A DNA stretch of 64,000 bases from an uncultured Alphaproteobacteria bacterium (GTDB lineage: Bacteria > Pseudomonadota > Alphaproteobacteria > RF32 > CAG-239), in assembly GCA_934254585.1 (NCBI GenBank), contig CAKQLF010000003.1:1-64000 (forward strand). The letters are read 5' to 3'. The notes beneath the pieces are model-generated. The model was not told the DNA's origin, did not search any database, and was given only the letters and a program-made list of their open reading frames with translations. Positions 16,096 through 24,593 of the stretch are shown here, piece after piece. The stretch's first letter is position 1; every line of letters starts with the position of its first letter. The position numbers were made by a program, and so were the translations under genes.

Positions 16096-16104
16096 TGTGG
16101 ATAA
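16096..16104. promoter_or_regulatory. DnaA-box-like site
   Basis: TGTGGATAA is an exact match to the DnaA box (reverse complement TTATCCACA). A one-mismatch site, TTTTCCACA, lies ~16 bases further on. It sits in the divergent gap before the LysR gene. Its function is unknown. Confidence 0.4.
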
Positions 16105-16255
16105 AGTAAGAATAATAAATTTTCCACAAAACAGAAGACCAAAAAAATATATGGCTGAATTATAAAAAGGGACTATTGACTCTTTTAATTCAAGTAATTA
16201 TTATATAGATATGAAAAATAATTTCACGGAATAATTGTAACAGAGGGGCGGCTTA

Positions 16256-17218
16256 GTGTCGGTAAGAGGCGATATTTTATTATTTAAGCTGTTATCCCAT
16301 TATGAATTAGTAGTTGAACACGGACAATTGAAAAGTGCAGCAGAAGAACTTGGGCTGAAACAATCTAATTTGTCAAAGGAAATGAAACTACTTGAAGAAA
16401 TGGTGGGGACCGAGCTTTTAACACGCACCAGTCACGGCGTTTGCTTGACGCTGACCGGAGAACAGGTGTTTGCCCAAGCCAAGGACTGCATAAGCCGTGT
16501 GGCGGATTTAACCAACCGCTTTCACGGCGAAACTCAAAATGCTAGCATCACAATGCAGGCCACCTCAGCTACTTTAATGTCTTTTCATAAATATCTCGAC
16601 TTATTTAAACAAATATATCCGTCTGTCACCTGCAATTTTTATGACGGACAGGTTTCTAATCCTTCAATTTTGAAAAATGTTGACGTTTGCGCGACATATA
16701 TGCAAAACAAATGGTCGAATGCTGATGTGATTTGCGAAGGGAAAATAGTTTTTCATTTGATGACTACGCAAAAATATTTAGATGTATACGGATATCCGGA
16801 AAATCTGGAAGATTTGCATCAAAACCACCATTTATGTTTGTGTGAAGAATATTCTCGCTATAATCCTCAATATGATGATATAATGACCAATTGCCGCCAC
16901 ATCGACTTTCAGGTTTCTAACTTTGATATGATGCTTTCTATGTTGCGGCAAAAATGTTTAATAGCCGAGATGCCGGCGTATATGACTCGAATTTTTCCCG
17001 ATTTGGTAAAAATAGAAGTTCCGGGGTGGCAACTCAAAATGCCTATTCAAATAATCACGGCTTCCGGTCGAAGTAAAATTCCTTATGTTCATACAATGTG
17101 CAGTTTTCTGATTGAACTATACCGCGAAATGATGATGGCCGGCGGTATTGAAGATTTGATAATTTATCCATCATATACCAAGAACAAAAATTTAATTCAG
17201 TTACAGCTTGAAAAATAG
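16256..17218 (+). CDS. LysR-family transcriptional regulator
   Basis: 320 residues. The N-terminal winged helix-turn-helix (HGQLKSAAEELGLKQSNLSKEMKLLEEMVGTELLTRT) is the LysR signature, followed by a substrate-binding-like domain. The GTG start has GAGGGG upstream. It lies upstream of accBC on the same strand but is separated by its own terminator, so it need not regulate those genes. The ligand is unknown. Confidence 0.88.
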   Translation: MSVRGDILLFKLLSHYELVVEHGQLKSAAEELGLKQSNLSKEMKLLEEMVGTELLTRTSHGVCLTLTGEQVFAQAKDCISRVADLTNRFHGETQNASITMQATSATLMSFHKYLDLFKQIYPSVTCNFYDGQVSNPSILKNVDVCATYMQNKWSNADVICEGKIVFHLMTTQKYLDVYGYPENLEDLHQNHHLCLCEEYSRYNPQYDDIMTNCRHIDFQVSNFDMMLSMLRQKCLIAEMPAYMTRIFPDLVKIEVPGWQLKMPIQIITASGRSKIPYVHTMCSFLIELYREMMMAGGIEDLIIYPSYTKNKNLIQLQLEK

Positions 17219-17252
17219 TGGTTTTTTACGCGATTTAGCGTTTTTTTTGATA

Positions 17253-17280
17253 AATATGCGGTAAAAACGCATATTTTTAT
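17253..17280 (+). terminator. Terminator of the LysR gene
   Basis: ATATGCG/CGCATAT stem with a GTAAAAA loop, followed by TTTTTAT. Confidence 0.75.
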
Positions 17281-17341
17281 TGTTTTTTTTGCAAAATCAG
17301 AATATAGGGAATACAGGTTAATTTTTAGAAAAGGAATAAAT

Positions 17342-17809
17342 ATGTCAAATCCTATTGATACCAAAGTTATTAGTAAATTGGCTGAAATTTTGGATAAAAA
17401 TCAATTAACTACCTTAAATTATGAAGATGAAAGCTGCAAAATATCCTTGGTTAGAGAAGTTAGCGGCGGCGTTGTTCCAACCTATGTTCCGGCACCGCAG
17501 GTTGCGGCAGCTCCGGCAGCTGCTCCGGTAATCGAAGAAGAGGTTAAGGATAATGCTGTTGATTATAGCAACAACCCTAACGCCGTAAAATCTCCGATGG
17601 TTGGTGTGGTTTATCTTTCCAGCAATCCGAATTCTCCGAATTATGTAAAAGTTGGAGATGCCGTAAATGAGGGTGACACCTTATGCCTGATAGAGGCAAT
17701 GAAAACCTTTAATCCGGTAAAAGCTCCTCACAGCGGTAAAGTTGTTAAAATCTTGGTTGAAACAGGTGACCCGATTGAATACGGTGAACCTTTGATTGTG
17801 ATTGAATAA
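17342..17809 (+). CDS. accB: Acetyl-CoA carboxylase biotin carboxyl carrier protein
   Basis: 155 residues. A short N-terminal helical region is followed by an Ala/Pro-rich linker (~45-65) and a C-terminal biotinyl domain with the biotinylated lysine in EAMKTFNPV. It carries CO2 between AccC and the carboxyltransferase in the first step of fatty acid synthesis. The start follows AAAGGAAT. It is co-transcribed with accC 15 bases downstream, the standard order. Confidence 0.97.
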   Translation: MSNPIDTKVISKLAEILDKNQLTTLNYEDESCKISLVREVSGGVVPTYVPAPQVAAAPAAAPVIEEEVKDNAVDYSNNPNAVKSPMVGVVYLSSNPNSPNYVKVGDAVNEGDTLCLIEAMKTFNPVKAPHSGKVVKILVETGDPIEYGEPLIVIE

Positions 17810-17824
17810 GAACAAAGGATTGCT

Positions 17825-19165
17825 ATGTTTGAAAAAGTTTTAATAGCCAATCGTGGCGAAATAGCTCTAAGAATACACAGAGCTTGCCGTGAAATGGGAA
17901 TCCGCACGGTGGCTGTGCATTCCGAGGCCGATGCCAATGCTATGCACGTTCGTTTGGCAGACGAGGCTGTTTGTATCGGGCCGGCGCGCTCCGTCGATTC
18001 GTATTTGAACAAGCCGGCAATTATTTCCGCCGCCATTATTACCGGTGCTGACGCCATTCACCCCGGTTACGGCTTTTTGTCTGAAAATGCCGATTTTGCG
18101 GAAATGGTTGAAAAACACGGGATTACTTTTATTGGCCCGACTGTGGCGCAAATGCGTTTGATGGGAGATAAAATTACCGCCCGTAAGGCAGCTAAAGAAG
18201 CAGGCTTGCCAATTACTGAAGGTTCTCCGGCCTTAAATTCTATTGAAGATGCTAAACATTGGGCAAATGAAATCGGTTATCCGGTAATTATTAAAGCCAA
18301 AGACGGCGGTGGCGGTAAAGGTATGAAAATTGCTTTCAACGATTCTGAAATTGCTGAAGCGTTTACAATGGCAAAAGCCGAAGCTAAGGCCGCTTTTCCG
18401 AGTGATGTTGTGTATATGGAAAAATATTTACAACATCCGCGCCACATAGAAATGCAGGTTTTGGCCGATAAATATGGTAATGTTGTGCATTTGGGAGAAC
18501 GTGATTGTTCTATTCAACGCAATAACCAAAAGGTAATAGAAGAATGCCCGTCTCCGGCTCTTAATCAGGAGCAGCGCAAAGAAATAGGCGATATCGTGCG
18601 CAATGCAATTGCCAAAATAGGTTATTGCAATGCCGGTACATTGGAATTTTTGTATGAAAACGGTAAGTTCTATTTTATGGAAATGAATACTCGTTTGCAA
18701 GTTGAACACCCTATTACCGAAGCGGTTACCGGTATTGATATTGTAAAAGAGCAAATTCGCATTGCCGCCGGCGCGCAGCTTGGTTATACGCAAGATGATA
18801 TCAAATTTAATGGTCACGCCATTGAATGCCGTATCAACGCCGAAGATCCTGAAACTTTTGTGCCGTGTGCCGGAAAAATTGAAGAATGGCACGCGCCCGG
18901 CGGACTCGGAGTTCGTGTGGATTCGGAAATATATTCCGGATATTCTATTCCTCCGTATTACGATAGTATGATTGCTAAATTGATTGTGCACGGCTCTACT
19001 CGTAATGCCACGTTAATGCGTTTGCGTCGTGCTTTGGAAGAATTTGTGATTATGGGTGTGAAAACCACAATTCCGTTGCATCAGGAAATTATCTCGCAGC
19101 CGGAATATTTGGATGGTCAATACGATATTCACTGGTTGGAACACTTTATGAAAAATCATAAATAA
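17825..19165 (+). CDS. accC: Acetyl-CoA carboxylase biotin carboxylase subunit
   Basis: 446 residues, normal length. It starts MFEKVLIANRGEIALRI, has the ATP-grasp glycine-rich loop KDGGGGKGMK and the catalytic segment MEMNTRLQVEHPITEAVTG. It carboxylates the biotin on AccB using ATP and bicarbonate. It is the second gene of the accBC operon and is followed by a clear terminator. Confidence 0.98.
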   Translation: MFEKVLIANRGEIALRIHRACREMGIRTVAVHSEADANAMHVRLADEAVCIGPARSVDSYLNKPAIISAAIITGADAIHPGYGFLSENADFAEMVEKHGITFIGPTVAQMRLMGDKITARKAAKEAGLPITEGSPALNSIEDAKHWANEIGYPVIIKAKDGGGGKGMKIAFNDSEIAEAFTMAKAEAKAAFPSDVVYMEKYLQHPRHIEMQVLADKYGNVVHLGERDCSIQRNNQKVIEECPSPALNQEQRKEIGDIVRNAIAKIGYCNAGTLEFLYENGKFYFMEMNTRLQVEHPITEAVTGIDIVKEQIRIAAGAQLGYTQDDIKFNGHAIECRINAEDPETFVPCAGKIEEWHAPGGLGVRVDSEIYSGYSIPPYYDSMIAKLIVHGSTRNATLMRLRRALEEFVIMGVKTTIPLHQEIISQPEYLDGQYDIHWLEHFMKNHK

Positions 19166-19179
19166 TAACAATCTTTAAG

Positions 19180-19222
19180 CTTTAAGCCTCCCGAACTTCG
19201 ATTCGTGAGGCTTAAATTTTTC
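19180..19222 (+). terminator. Terminator of accBC
   Basis: TTTAAGCCTC and GAGGCTTAAA form a 10-bp stem, followed by TTTTT. Confidence 0.8.
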
Positions 19223-19251
19223 AAAGAAAATATTGATAAAACATCGGCGAC

Positions 19252-19293
19252 AAAAAACTCCCCGCTAAAGTAATAAACTCTAATGGGGAGAAA
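19252..19293 (-). terminator. Terminator of the DegT-family gene
   Basis: On the minus strand CTCCCC pairs with GGGGAG, extended by a TAGAGT/ACTTTA-type inner pairing, followed by TTTTTTG. Confidence 0.75.
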
Positions 19294-19311
19294 TTTCAGC
19301 AACCTCAAAAA

Positions 19312-20472
19312 TTAAGCGGCTTTTTTCATTTTTTCGGCAGCAAATTCATTCATCTTGCTAATAACATAAGATTGTTCTTCTTCAGTTAAGTAAGGGGTCA
19401 TCGGAATACTGCAAACCGTTTTAGAAAGTTTTTCGCAAACCGGTAAAGAACGATTATTCCATTTAGCATAAGCTGTTTGCGTGTTTACCGGACGAGGATA
19501 ATAAGCTCCGCAAGGAATGTCATTGGATTTCAAATAAGCCATAAGTTCGTCGCGGTCTTCGCAATTAATGGTGTACAAAGCGTATGCAGATTGGCAGTTC
19601 GGCAAAATTTCTTGCTTATTATAATACGGACTTAATTCTTCATCATAACGCTTAGCAACTTTGTAACGGTCTTTCAATTCCTGACTAAACACTGTCAATT
19701 TCAAGAGTAAAACGGCAGCTTGAAAAGAGTTCATACGACCTGTCATTCCCAAGCGAACATTATCATAATGGTCTTCCGGACTCATTCCGTGAACGCGGCA
19801 AGATTTAACCAGTTCATTTTCTTCATTGCTGTTAGAAAATACGGCACCGCCATCGCCATAGCAACCCAATGGTTTTGTCGGATAAAATGATGTTGCGGTC
19901 ATATCGGCGATAGAGCCGGCATTTTTTCCGTGGTAAACAGAACCAAAAGATTGGCAAGAGTCGGCCAAAACTTTCATACCGTTTTCGTGTGCAATTTTAA
20001 TGATTTCATCATAGTTGCAAGGTGAACCGAAAATATCAACCGCTATAACAGCTTTAAGGTTTAATTTACCTTCTTTTTTAACTTCGGCAATAGCCTTTTT
20101 TAAATCTTCAGGATTCATATTATAGGTATTCGGGTCAGAGTCTACAAAAATCGGAGTTGCGCCAAGCAAAACCGGAGCTTCGGCCGAAGCCACAAAGGTG
20201 AAAGATGATACAAAAACCGCATCGCCTTGTTTAACGTCCCAAGCCATAAGAGCCAGTGTCAGGGCATCTGTACCGGAACCGCAGGTAGAGCAATATTTAG
20301 AGCCGGCGTATTCAGCTAATTTGCTGTCTAACTCTTTAGTTTCCGGTCCCTGACAATAAGCACCGTGATTCAATATATTTTTAAATGAATTTAAAAAATT
20401 TTCTTGACCGATGACTTTCTGAGCTGTCGCACAGTCAAACAAATTAATTTTTGTAGCAGGTTTGTTTGTCAT
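19312..20472 (-). CDS. DegT/DnrJ/EryC1/StrS-family aminotransferase
   Basis: 386 residues of a PLP-dependent sugar aminotransferase fold. CGSGTDALTLAL near 60-71 contacts the cofactor phosphate, DSCQSFGS supplies the aspartate that binds the pyridine nitrogen, and SFYPTKPLGCYGDGG contains the Schiff-base lysine. These enzymes transaminate keto-sugar nucleotides for surface polysaccharides; the exact sugar cannot be told. It stands alone, with its own terminator. The start follows AAGGAAAT. Confidence 0.9.
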   Translation of the reverse strand: MTNKPATKINLFDCATAQKVIGQENFLNSFKNILNHGAYCQGPETKELDSKLAEYAGSKYCSTCGSGTDALTLALMAWDVKQGDAVFVSSFTFVASAEAPVLLGATPIFVDSDPNTYNMNPEDLKKAIAEVKKEGKLNLKAVIAVDIFGSPCNYDEIIKIAHENGMKVLADSCQSFGSVYHGKNAGSIADMTATSFYPTKPLGCYGDGGAVFSNSNEENELVKSCRVHGMSPEDHYDNVRLGMTGRMNSFQAAVLLLKLTVFSQELKDRYKVAKRYDEELSPYYNKQEILPNCQSAYALYTINCEDRDELMAYLKSNDIPCGAYYPRPVNTQTAYAKWNNRSLPVCEKLSKTVCSIPMTPYLTEEEQSYVISKMNEFAAEKMKKAA

Positions 20473-20575
20473 AATATAATTTCCTTATCAAAATGTTCTT
20501 AAACTAAAAGCACTTTATACTGATTTGGTTATAGACGCAACACACAAAAAGTTACGGCTTTGTAACATTACCAAA

Positions 20576-20607
20576 CAAAAAAAGACGGTACCTTAGCACC
20601 GTCTTAT
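20576..20607 (-). terminator. Terminator of the outer-membrane barrel gene
   Basis: On the minus strand AAGACGGT/ACCGTCTT with an eight-base loop, followed by a run of T. Confidence 0.85.
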
Positions 20608-20627
20608 TTAATCTCAATCTACTCAGA

Positions 20628-21236
20628 TTAGAAAGTATATCTAACACCGAGCATAATTTCGTGGTCGCGAGCTGTTAATTTAGCAACATTACCATCGCCA
20701 AAGTTTTGACGGATACGACCCAAATCAGCATAGCGGTAGCCTGCGTCAACAGTCCAATGAGAGTTGATGTCGTATGCTACACCAGCCATAACTTGCCAAG
20801 CCAAATTGTAAACAGATTTAGCTGTATTACCATAATCAGCTTTCAAATAAGCAGAACCGATACCGGCACCAACATAAGGTGTCCAAGGTGTGCATGTCAA
20901 ATAGTCAAAATAAGCGTTAGCCATTACAGAATGTTTATAAAGTCTGAAGTGGCTTACACTGCCTCCTTCAAAGTAATTTCTTTTAATGTCACGAGAATTG
21001 TTCAATTCCAATTCGCCACGAACATAACCGGCTTGAACACCGTAAGCAACGTGTGTGCCAAACAAATTCTTATTTGCTTTTTCGCGAGACAATTCAGGAG
21101 CTGAAGCTTTAGCTTCTTTCATGTTTACTTTGTTGAAGTCATAAGAAATTTTGCCAGATACATACTGGTTTACTTCAGCTTGCGCATTAACGCTGAGTAA
21201 AGAGGCAACACCTGCCAATAACAAAAATTTTTTCAT
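20628..21236 (-). CDS. Outer-membrane beta-barrel protein
   Basis: 202 residues. It has the signal peptide MKKFLLLAGVASLLSVNAQA, then alternating polar/hydrophobic strands (GVQAGYVRGELEL, PYVGAGIGSAYLK, VDAGYRYADLG) and the C-terminal strand GVRYTF ending in phenylalanine, as BAM-assembled barrels do. The pattern fits the small eight-stranded Omp/opacity-type family. The start follows GAAGGAAT. Monocistronic. Its ligand or role is unknown. Confidence 0.85.
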   Translation of the reverse strand: MKKFLLLAGVASLLSVNAQAEVNQYVSGKISYDFNKVNMKEAKASAPELSREKANKNLFGTHVAYGVQAGYVRGELELNNSRDIKRNYFEGGSVSHFRLYKHSVMANAYFDYLTCTPWTPYVGAGIGSAYLKADYGNTAKSVYNLAWQVMAGVAYDINSHWTVDAGYRYADLGRIRQNFGDGNVAKLTARDHEIMLGVRYTF

Positions 21237-21402
21237 AGTTTATTCCTTCTAAATATTACTTTTGAACAACAATATTACTATTCGTATTGTAACAACGCCA
21301 CTTTAAAGCGATAAAAGCAATTAGTCAAGCAATATTGTGATAAATTTTGGCAACAAAATGTTTCAAAATTTGAAATCAAATACATATATAAACGATGAAT
21401 TA

Positions 21403-22113
21403 TTAAAAATAAGTATATAGGATTCGGCCGTTTTTTTGCAACCAATTGCGGCCTTTTTCCCAGTCTTTGTCCAAAGATGATACGCATTGCCAAAAAGCCT
21501 GAGAATGGTCCTGATGTTTCAGGTGTGAAACCTCGTGCGCCATTAAATAGTTTATAACATATTGCGGGGCCAAGGCAATTCGCCAATTATAATTTATGTT
21601 GTTGAGAGATGAGCAACTTCCCCAACGTGATTTTGTATCTTTGATGGAGATGTTGTTGATTTTGCAGCCGATTTTTGCAGCCAAAGAAACAGAAAGATTA
21701 TAAAACTCCGTTTCGGCTTTTTGCCGGATATAGTCTTTGACGCGTCGGTGTAAAAATTCTGCTCCGCCGGAAACAATCAGTTTGTCAATATCTAAACGGA
21801 CACCGCAACGAGCCGTTGGGCAATGAGTGATTGTGACGTTCTTCCCAAACAAAGAAATTTTCTCTCCGTCAGAAAAATATTTCCGTTCCGGCAGCTTTTG
21901 CAGTGTTTCTAAAATCCAATCCATATTTTCGTTGACAAAGTTTATGGCACGTTTGCGTGTACAATATTTAGGAATTGAAAGCACCGGCACGCGTTCTTTG
22001 TTATCTATGTGCAGAATTAGTTTACGCGAATTTGCCGATTGAATGATTTTGATATCCATTCCTACGGCTTCTTTAATGTCAAAGGTCTTTCCAGTCAACA
22101 ATGTAATCTTCAT
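21403..22113 (-). CDS. YgjP-like (M48-type) metal-dependent hydrolase
   Basis: 236 residues from ATG 22113 (AAAGG upstream); starts at 22134 or 22059 are also possible. The zinc-binding HExxH is in YLMAHEVSHLKHQDHSQAFW, with the family signature TKSRWGSCSS..NINYNWRIALAP before it. This is the UPF0278/YgjP family of putative metallopeptidases; the physiological substrate is unknown. The start overlaps the upstream cysteine-cluster gene by ~35 bases, so it lies in one minus-strand run with dnaB and the two UPF0260 genes. Confidence 0.85.
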   Translation of the reverse strand: MKITLLTGKTFDIKEAVGMDIKIIQSANSRKLILHIDNKERVPVLSIPKYCTRKRAINFVNENMDWILETLQKLPERKYFSDGEKISLFGKNVTITHCPTARCGVRLDIDKLIVSGGAEFLHRRVKDYIRQKAETEFYNLSVSLAAKIGCKINNISIKDTKSRWGSCSSLNNINYNWRIALAPQYVINYLMAHEVSHLKHQDHSQAFWQCVSSLDKDWEKGRNWLQKNGRILYTYF

Positions 22114-22582
22114 AGTCTTTAACCTTTGTTTCATTAATAAGTTCGCGATTGCTTAAATCCATAGCTGCATTTTTGACACTGTCGGCGCGTCCTGTCAACA
22201 GTGGATGCCACTCTGGCAAGTCGTAGCCGTTATCCAAAAGCCAATAGGCGCAAGTTTTTGGCAGCCAACGAGGTTTTTCCCGTATGGCGGCAAGGTCTAT
22301 TTTTCGGCAATCGTCCATAGCTTTGAAACGATGTTCATATATTTTACATAAACAGGTTTTGCAATCAAAAAAACGGCAACAAGCGCGGGTAAAGTAAATT
22401 TTTCCCTTAATTTCTATCTTGTTTAAGCAGCATTTACCGCAACCGTCGCACAAAGCTTCCCATTCGGCATCATTCAATTCATCAAGCTTTTTATGTTTCC
22501 AAAATTCCGGTTCTAAATTTTTAAAATCGTCAACACGTTGTTGCGGATTAAACTCAGCTTCACTCAACTCCAACTCTTTCAT
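22079..22582 (-). CDS. ycgN: YcgN-family (UPF0260) cysteine-cluster protein
   Basis: 167 residues. The family pattern is complete: ALCDGCGKCCLNKIE, then CCRFFDCKTCLCKIYEHR and LPKTCAYWLL. The cysteines suggest an Fe-S or zinc site; no biochemical role is established. It overlaps the next upstream gene by 4 bases (ATGA), so translation is probably coupled. Confidence 0.88.
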   Translation of the reverse strand: MKELELSEAEFNPQQRVDDFKNLEPEFWKHKKLDELNDAEWEALCDGCGKCCLNKIEIKGKIYFTRACCRFFDCKTCLCKIYEHRFKAMDDCRKIDLAAIREKPRWLPKTCAYWLLDNGYDLPEWHPLLTGRADSVKNAAMDLSNRELINETKVKDYEDYIVDWKDL

Positions 22583-22962
22583 AAAAGCTCTCCGTCGGTG
22601 ATATGGTCTTCAAGTTCATCTTCTGCTACCAGTGCTTCGGAAATAACTCGACCTTGCAAAGGTTTCAGATTTTGTTGTCTATAATTGGCGTCAAACAATT
22701 TTCGGTAAGCGCAAACCTTAGGCATCCACGGCAATTTATCGACATTCTGCGGTGTCAGCTTCAAACATTCCGGTACCAAATCACAGCGTTTGTCATAGAC
22801 AGTGCAAAGATTTTTTTCAATATCATAATAGCGACAGATTACATTGGTATAATAAATTTCGTCCGTTTCATCGTCTTGCAGTTTTAGCAGACAACAACGA
22901 CCGCAATGTTGACAAACAGCTTCCCATTCCTGCAAACCGATTTTGTTTAAGTTTTTAGCCAT
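22579..22962 (-). CDS. Second UPF0260-type cysteine-cluster protein
   Basis: 127 residues, a shorter paralogue of the next gene. It has EAVCQHCGRCCLLKL, a conserved VICRYYDIEKNLCTVYDKRC segment and WMPKVCAYRKLF. It starts on the last base of the dnaB stop and overlaps ycgN by 4 bases. The tandem pair suggests duplication with division of labour. Function unknown. Confidence 0.82.
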   Translation of the reverse strand: MAKNLNKIGLQEWEAVCQHCGRCCLLKLQDDETDEIYYTNVICRYYDIEKNLCTVYDKRCDLVPECLKLTPQNVDKLPWMPKVCAYRKLFDANYRQQNLKPLQGRVISEALVAEDELEDHITDGELL

Positions 22963-24434
22963 TAACCGCGTTTCTCCGCCATTTTATCTTCTTCGGCCAA
23001 ATTTCCGAATTGGGCAAATTCACCATTCCAAAACAGTTTTACCGTGCCGGTAGGACCATGACGCTGTTTGCCGATAATAACCTCCGCCAAATTTGCGGTT
23101 TCGCGGTCGCGTTGTACCCATTCTTCGTGTTTTTTCTGAAATTTTTCCGGTGTATCTCCTTCTTGTTGCTTAGGTTCGGCGTTGTGAATATAATAATTTT
23201 CACGGAACACAAACATAACAATATCGGCATCTTGTTCAATTGAGCCGGATTCACGCAAATCGGACATAACCGGACGCTTGTCGTCACGCATTTCAACACC
23301 GCGGTTTAATTGGGAGAGGGCGATGACCGGAACTTTCAATTCTTTAGCTAAAATTTTTAAGCCGCGGGAAATTTCAGATAATTCCTGCACACGATTGCCT
23401 TCGCTACGCTTGTTGTTGGAGCCGGAAATCAGTTGGATATAGTCAATAACAATCAGCCCCAGACCTTTGCTTCGTTTCAGTCGGCGGGCGCGAGTGCGGA
23501 TGGCGTTGATTGTCACCCCGGGGGTATCATCAATATACAACGGAATGTTTTCCAATTCACGCACGGCGGCAGCAATGCGTGTAAATTCTGACGCGTCAAG
23601 CTCACCGTTACGCATTTTTTGACTTGAAGTTTGCGTCACGGTTGAAAGAATACGCGAGGCCAACTGATCGGCGGACATTTCCAAAGAGAAAAAAGCCACT
23701 CCCCGATTTTCCGGCGGAGTTTCCTTGTCGCGAGAATAATATTCGGCAACATTATAAGCAATGTTTGTGGCTAAAGCGGTTTTACCCATAGCCGGACGTC
23801 CAGCCAAAATAATTAAGTCCGAATCATTTAAGCCGCCGATTCGATAGTCCAGTTTGTTTAATCCGGTTGGGGTGCCGGAAATTTTACCTTCTTTCTGATA
23901 AGCTTTTTCAATGGCGGCCAAAGAAGAGCCCAAAGCTGTCGAGAAGTCCACAAATCCGCCTTGCGCGTCACCTTGATCGGACAAGGTGTAAAGCATTTTT
24001 TCGGCACTTTCAATTTGGTCTGTGGCCGAGGTGTCGATACTTTCTTCTAAGGCGTGGTTTACAATTTCATAACCGGTGTTAATAAGTTCGCGGCGCAAAT
24101 ATTTATCGTAAATAAATTGGGCATAATACTCCACATTTGTCAGTGGCGACGCGCTGTCGGCCAGCTTTATGAGATAAGGAAACCCTCCAACGTCATTTAG
24201 CGAACCTTCCTGTTCAAAATAGTTTTTCAACGTGATGACGTCAGCAACGTGGCCTTTGGTTATGAGTTTTGACATCACGTCAAAAATTTTTTGGTGAGTT
24301 GCGTCGGCAAAATGCGCGGGTTTCAAAAATTCCGAAATTTTTTCATAGGCTTTATTGTTTGCCAAAACAGCACCGATTAAAGCCTGTTCGGCTTCAATGT
24401 TTTTAGGCAGACGAGAGGCGTCGAGTTTTTCCAT
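22962..24434 (-). CDS. dnaB: Replicative DNA helicase DnaB
   Basis: 490 residues. The N-terminal DnaG-binding domain begins LPKNIEAEQALIGAVL. The RecA-like ATPase domain has Walker A GRPAMGKTALA, the H3 segment LGLIVIDYIQLI and the H4 region QLNRGVEMRDDKRPVMSDLRESGSIEQDAD. DnaB unwinds DNA at the replication fork as a hexamer. It carries a charged insertion of ~30 residues after FVFRENYYIH. First gene of the run dnaB, UPF0260, ycgN, ygjP-like. Confidence 0.98.
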   Translation of the reverse strand: MEKLDASRLPKNIEAEQALIGAVLANNKAYEKISEFLKPAHFADATHQKIFDVMSKLITKGHVADVITLKNYFEQEGSLNDVGGFPYLIKLADSASPLTNVEYYAQFIYDKYLRRELINTGYEIVNHALEESIDTSATDQIESAEKMLYTLSDQGDAQGGFVDFSTALGSSLAAIEKAYQKEGKISGTPTGLNKLDYRIGGLNDSDLIILAGRPAMGKTALATNIAYNVAEYYSRDKETPPENRGVAFFSLEMSADQLASRILSTVTQTSSQKMRNGELDASEFTRIAAAVRELENIPLYIDDTPGVTINAIRTRARRLKRSKGLGLIVIDYIQLISGSNNKRSEGNRVQELSEISRGLKILAKELKVPVIALSQLNRGVEMRDDKRPVMSDLRESGSIEQDADIVMFVFRENYYIHNAEPKQQEGDTPEKFQKKHEEWVQRDRETANLAEVIIGKQRHGPTGTVKLFWNGEFAQFGNLAEEDKMAEKRG

Positions 24435-24511
24435 TATTTCCTCATTGTTATAAATTTATAAACTTTTATTCGTTATATAAAAAATATCTTGAAATGTGAG
24501 TTAAATATTTT

Positions 24512-24526
24512 TTATCCTGTGGATAA
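24512..24526. promoter_or_regulatory. Palindrome containing a DnaA box between dnaB and galE
   Basis: TTATCC-TGT-GGATAA is a perfect 6-bp inverted repeat, and its right part, TGTGGATAA, is an exact DnaA-box sequence. It sits in the divergent dnaB/galE gap, ~80 bases before the dnaB start, where DnaA could act as a regulator. Confidence 0.35.
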
Positions 24527-24593
24527 TTGGTATAAAAAAAGAAAAGCAGAAAAAAATAAGTTATTCTTTTCTGGAAAATGTAGGGGAGAAACT

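Noticed and set aside
17867..18991. Long antisense frames inside accC
   Set aside because: They are in the shadow of a strongly conserved gene and have no start signals.
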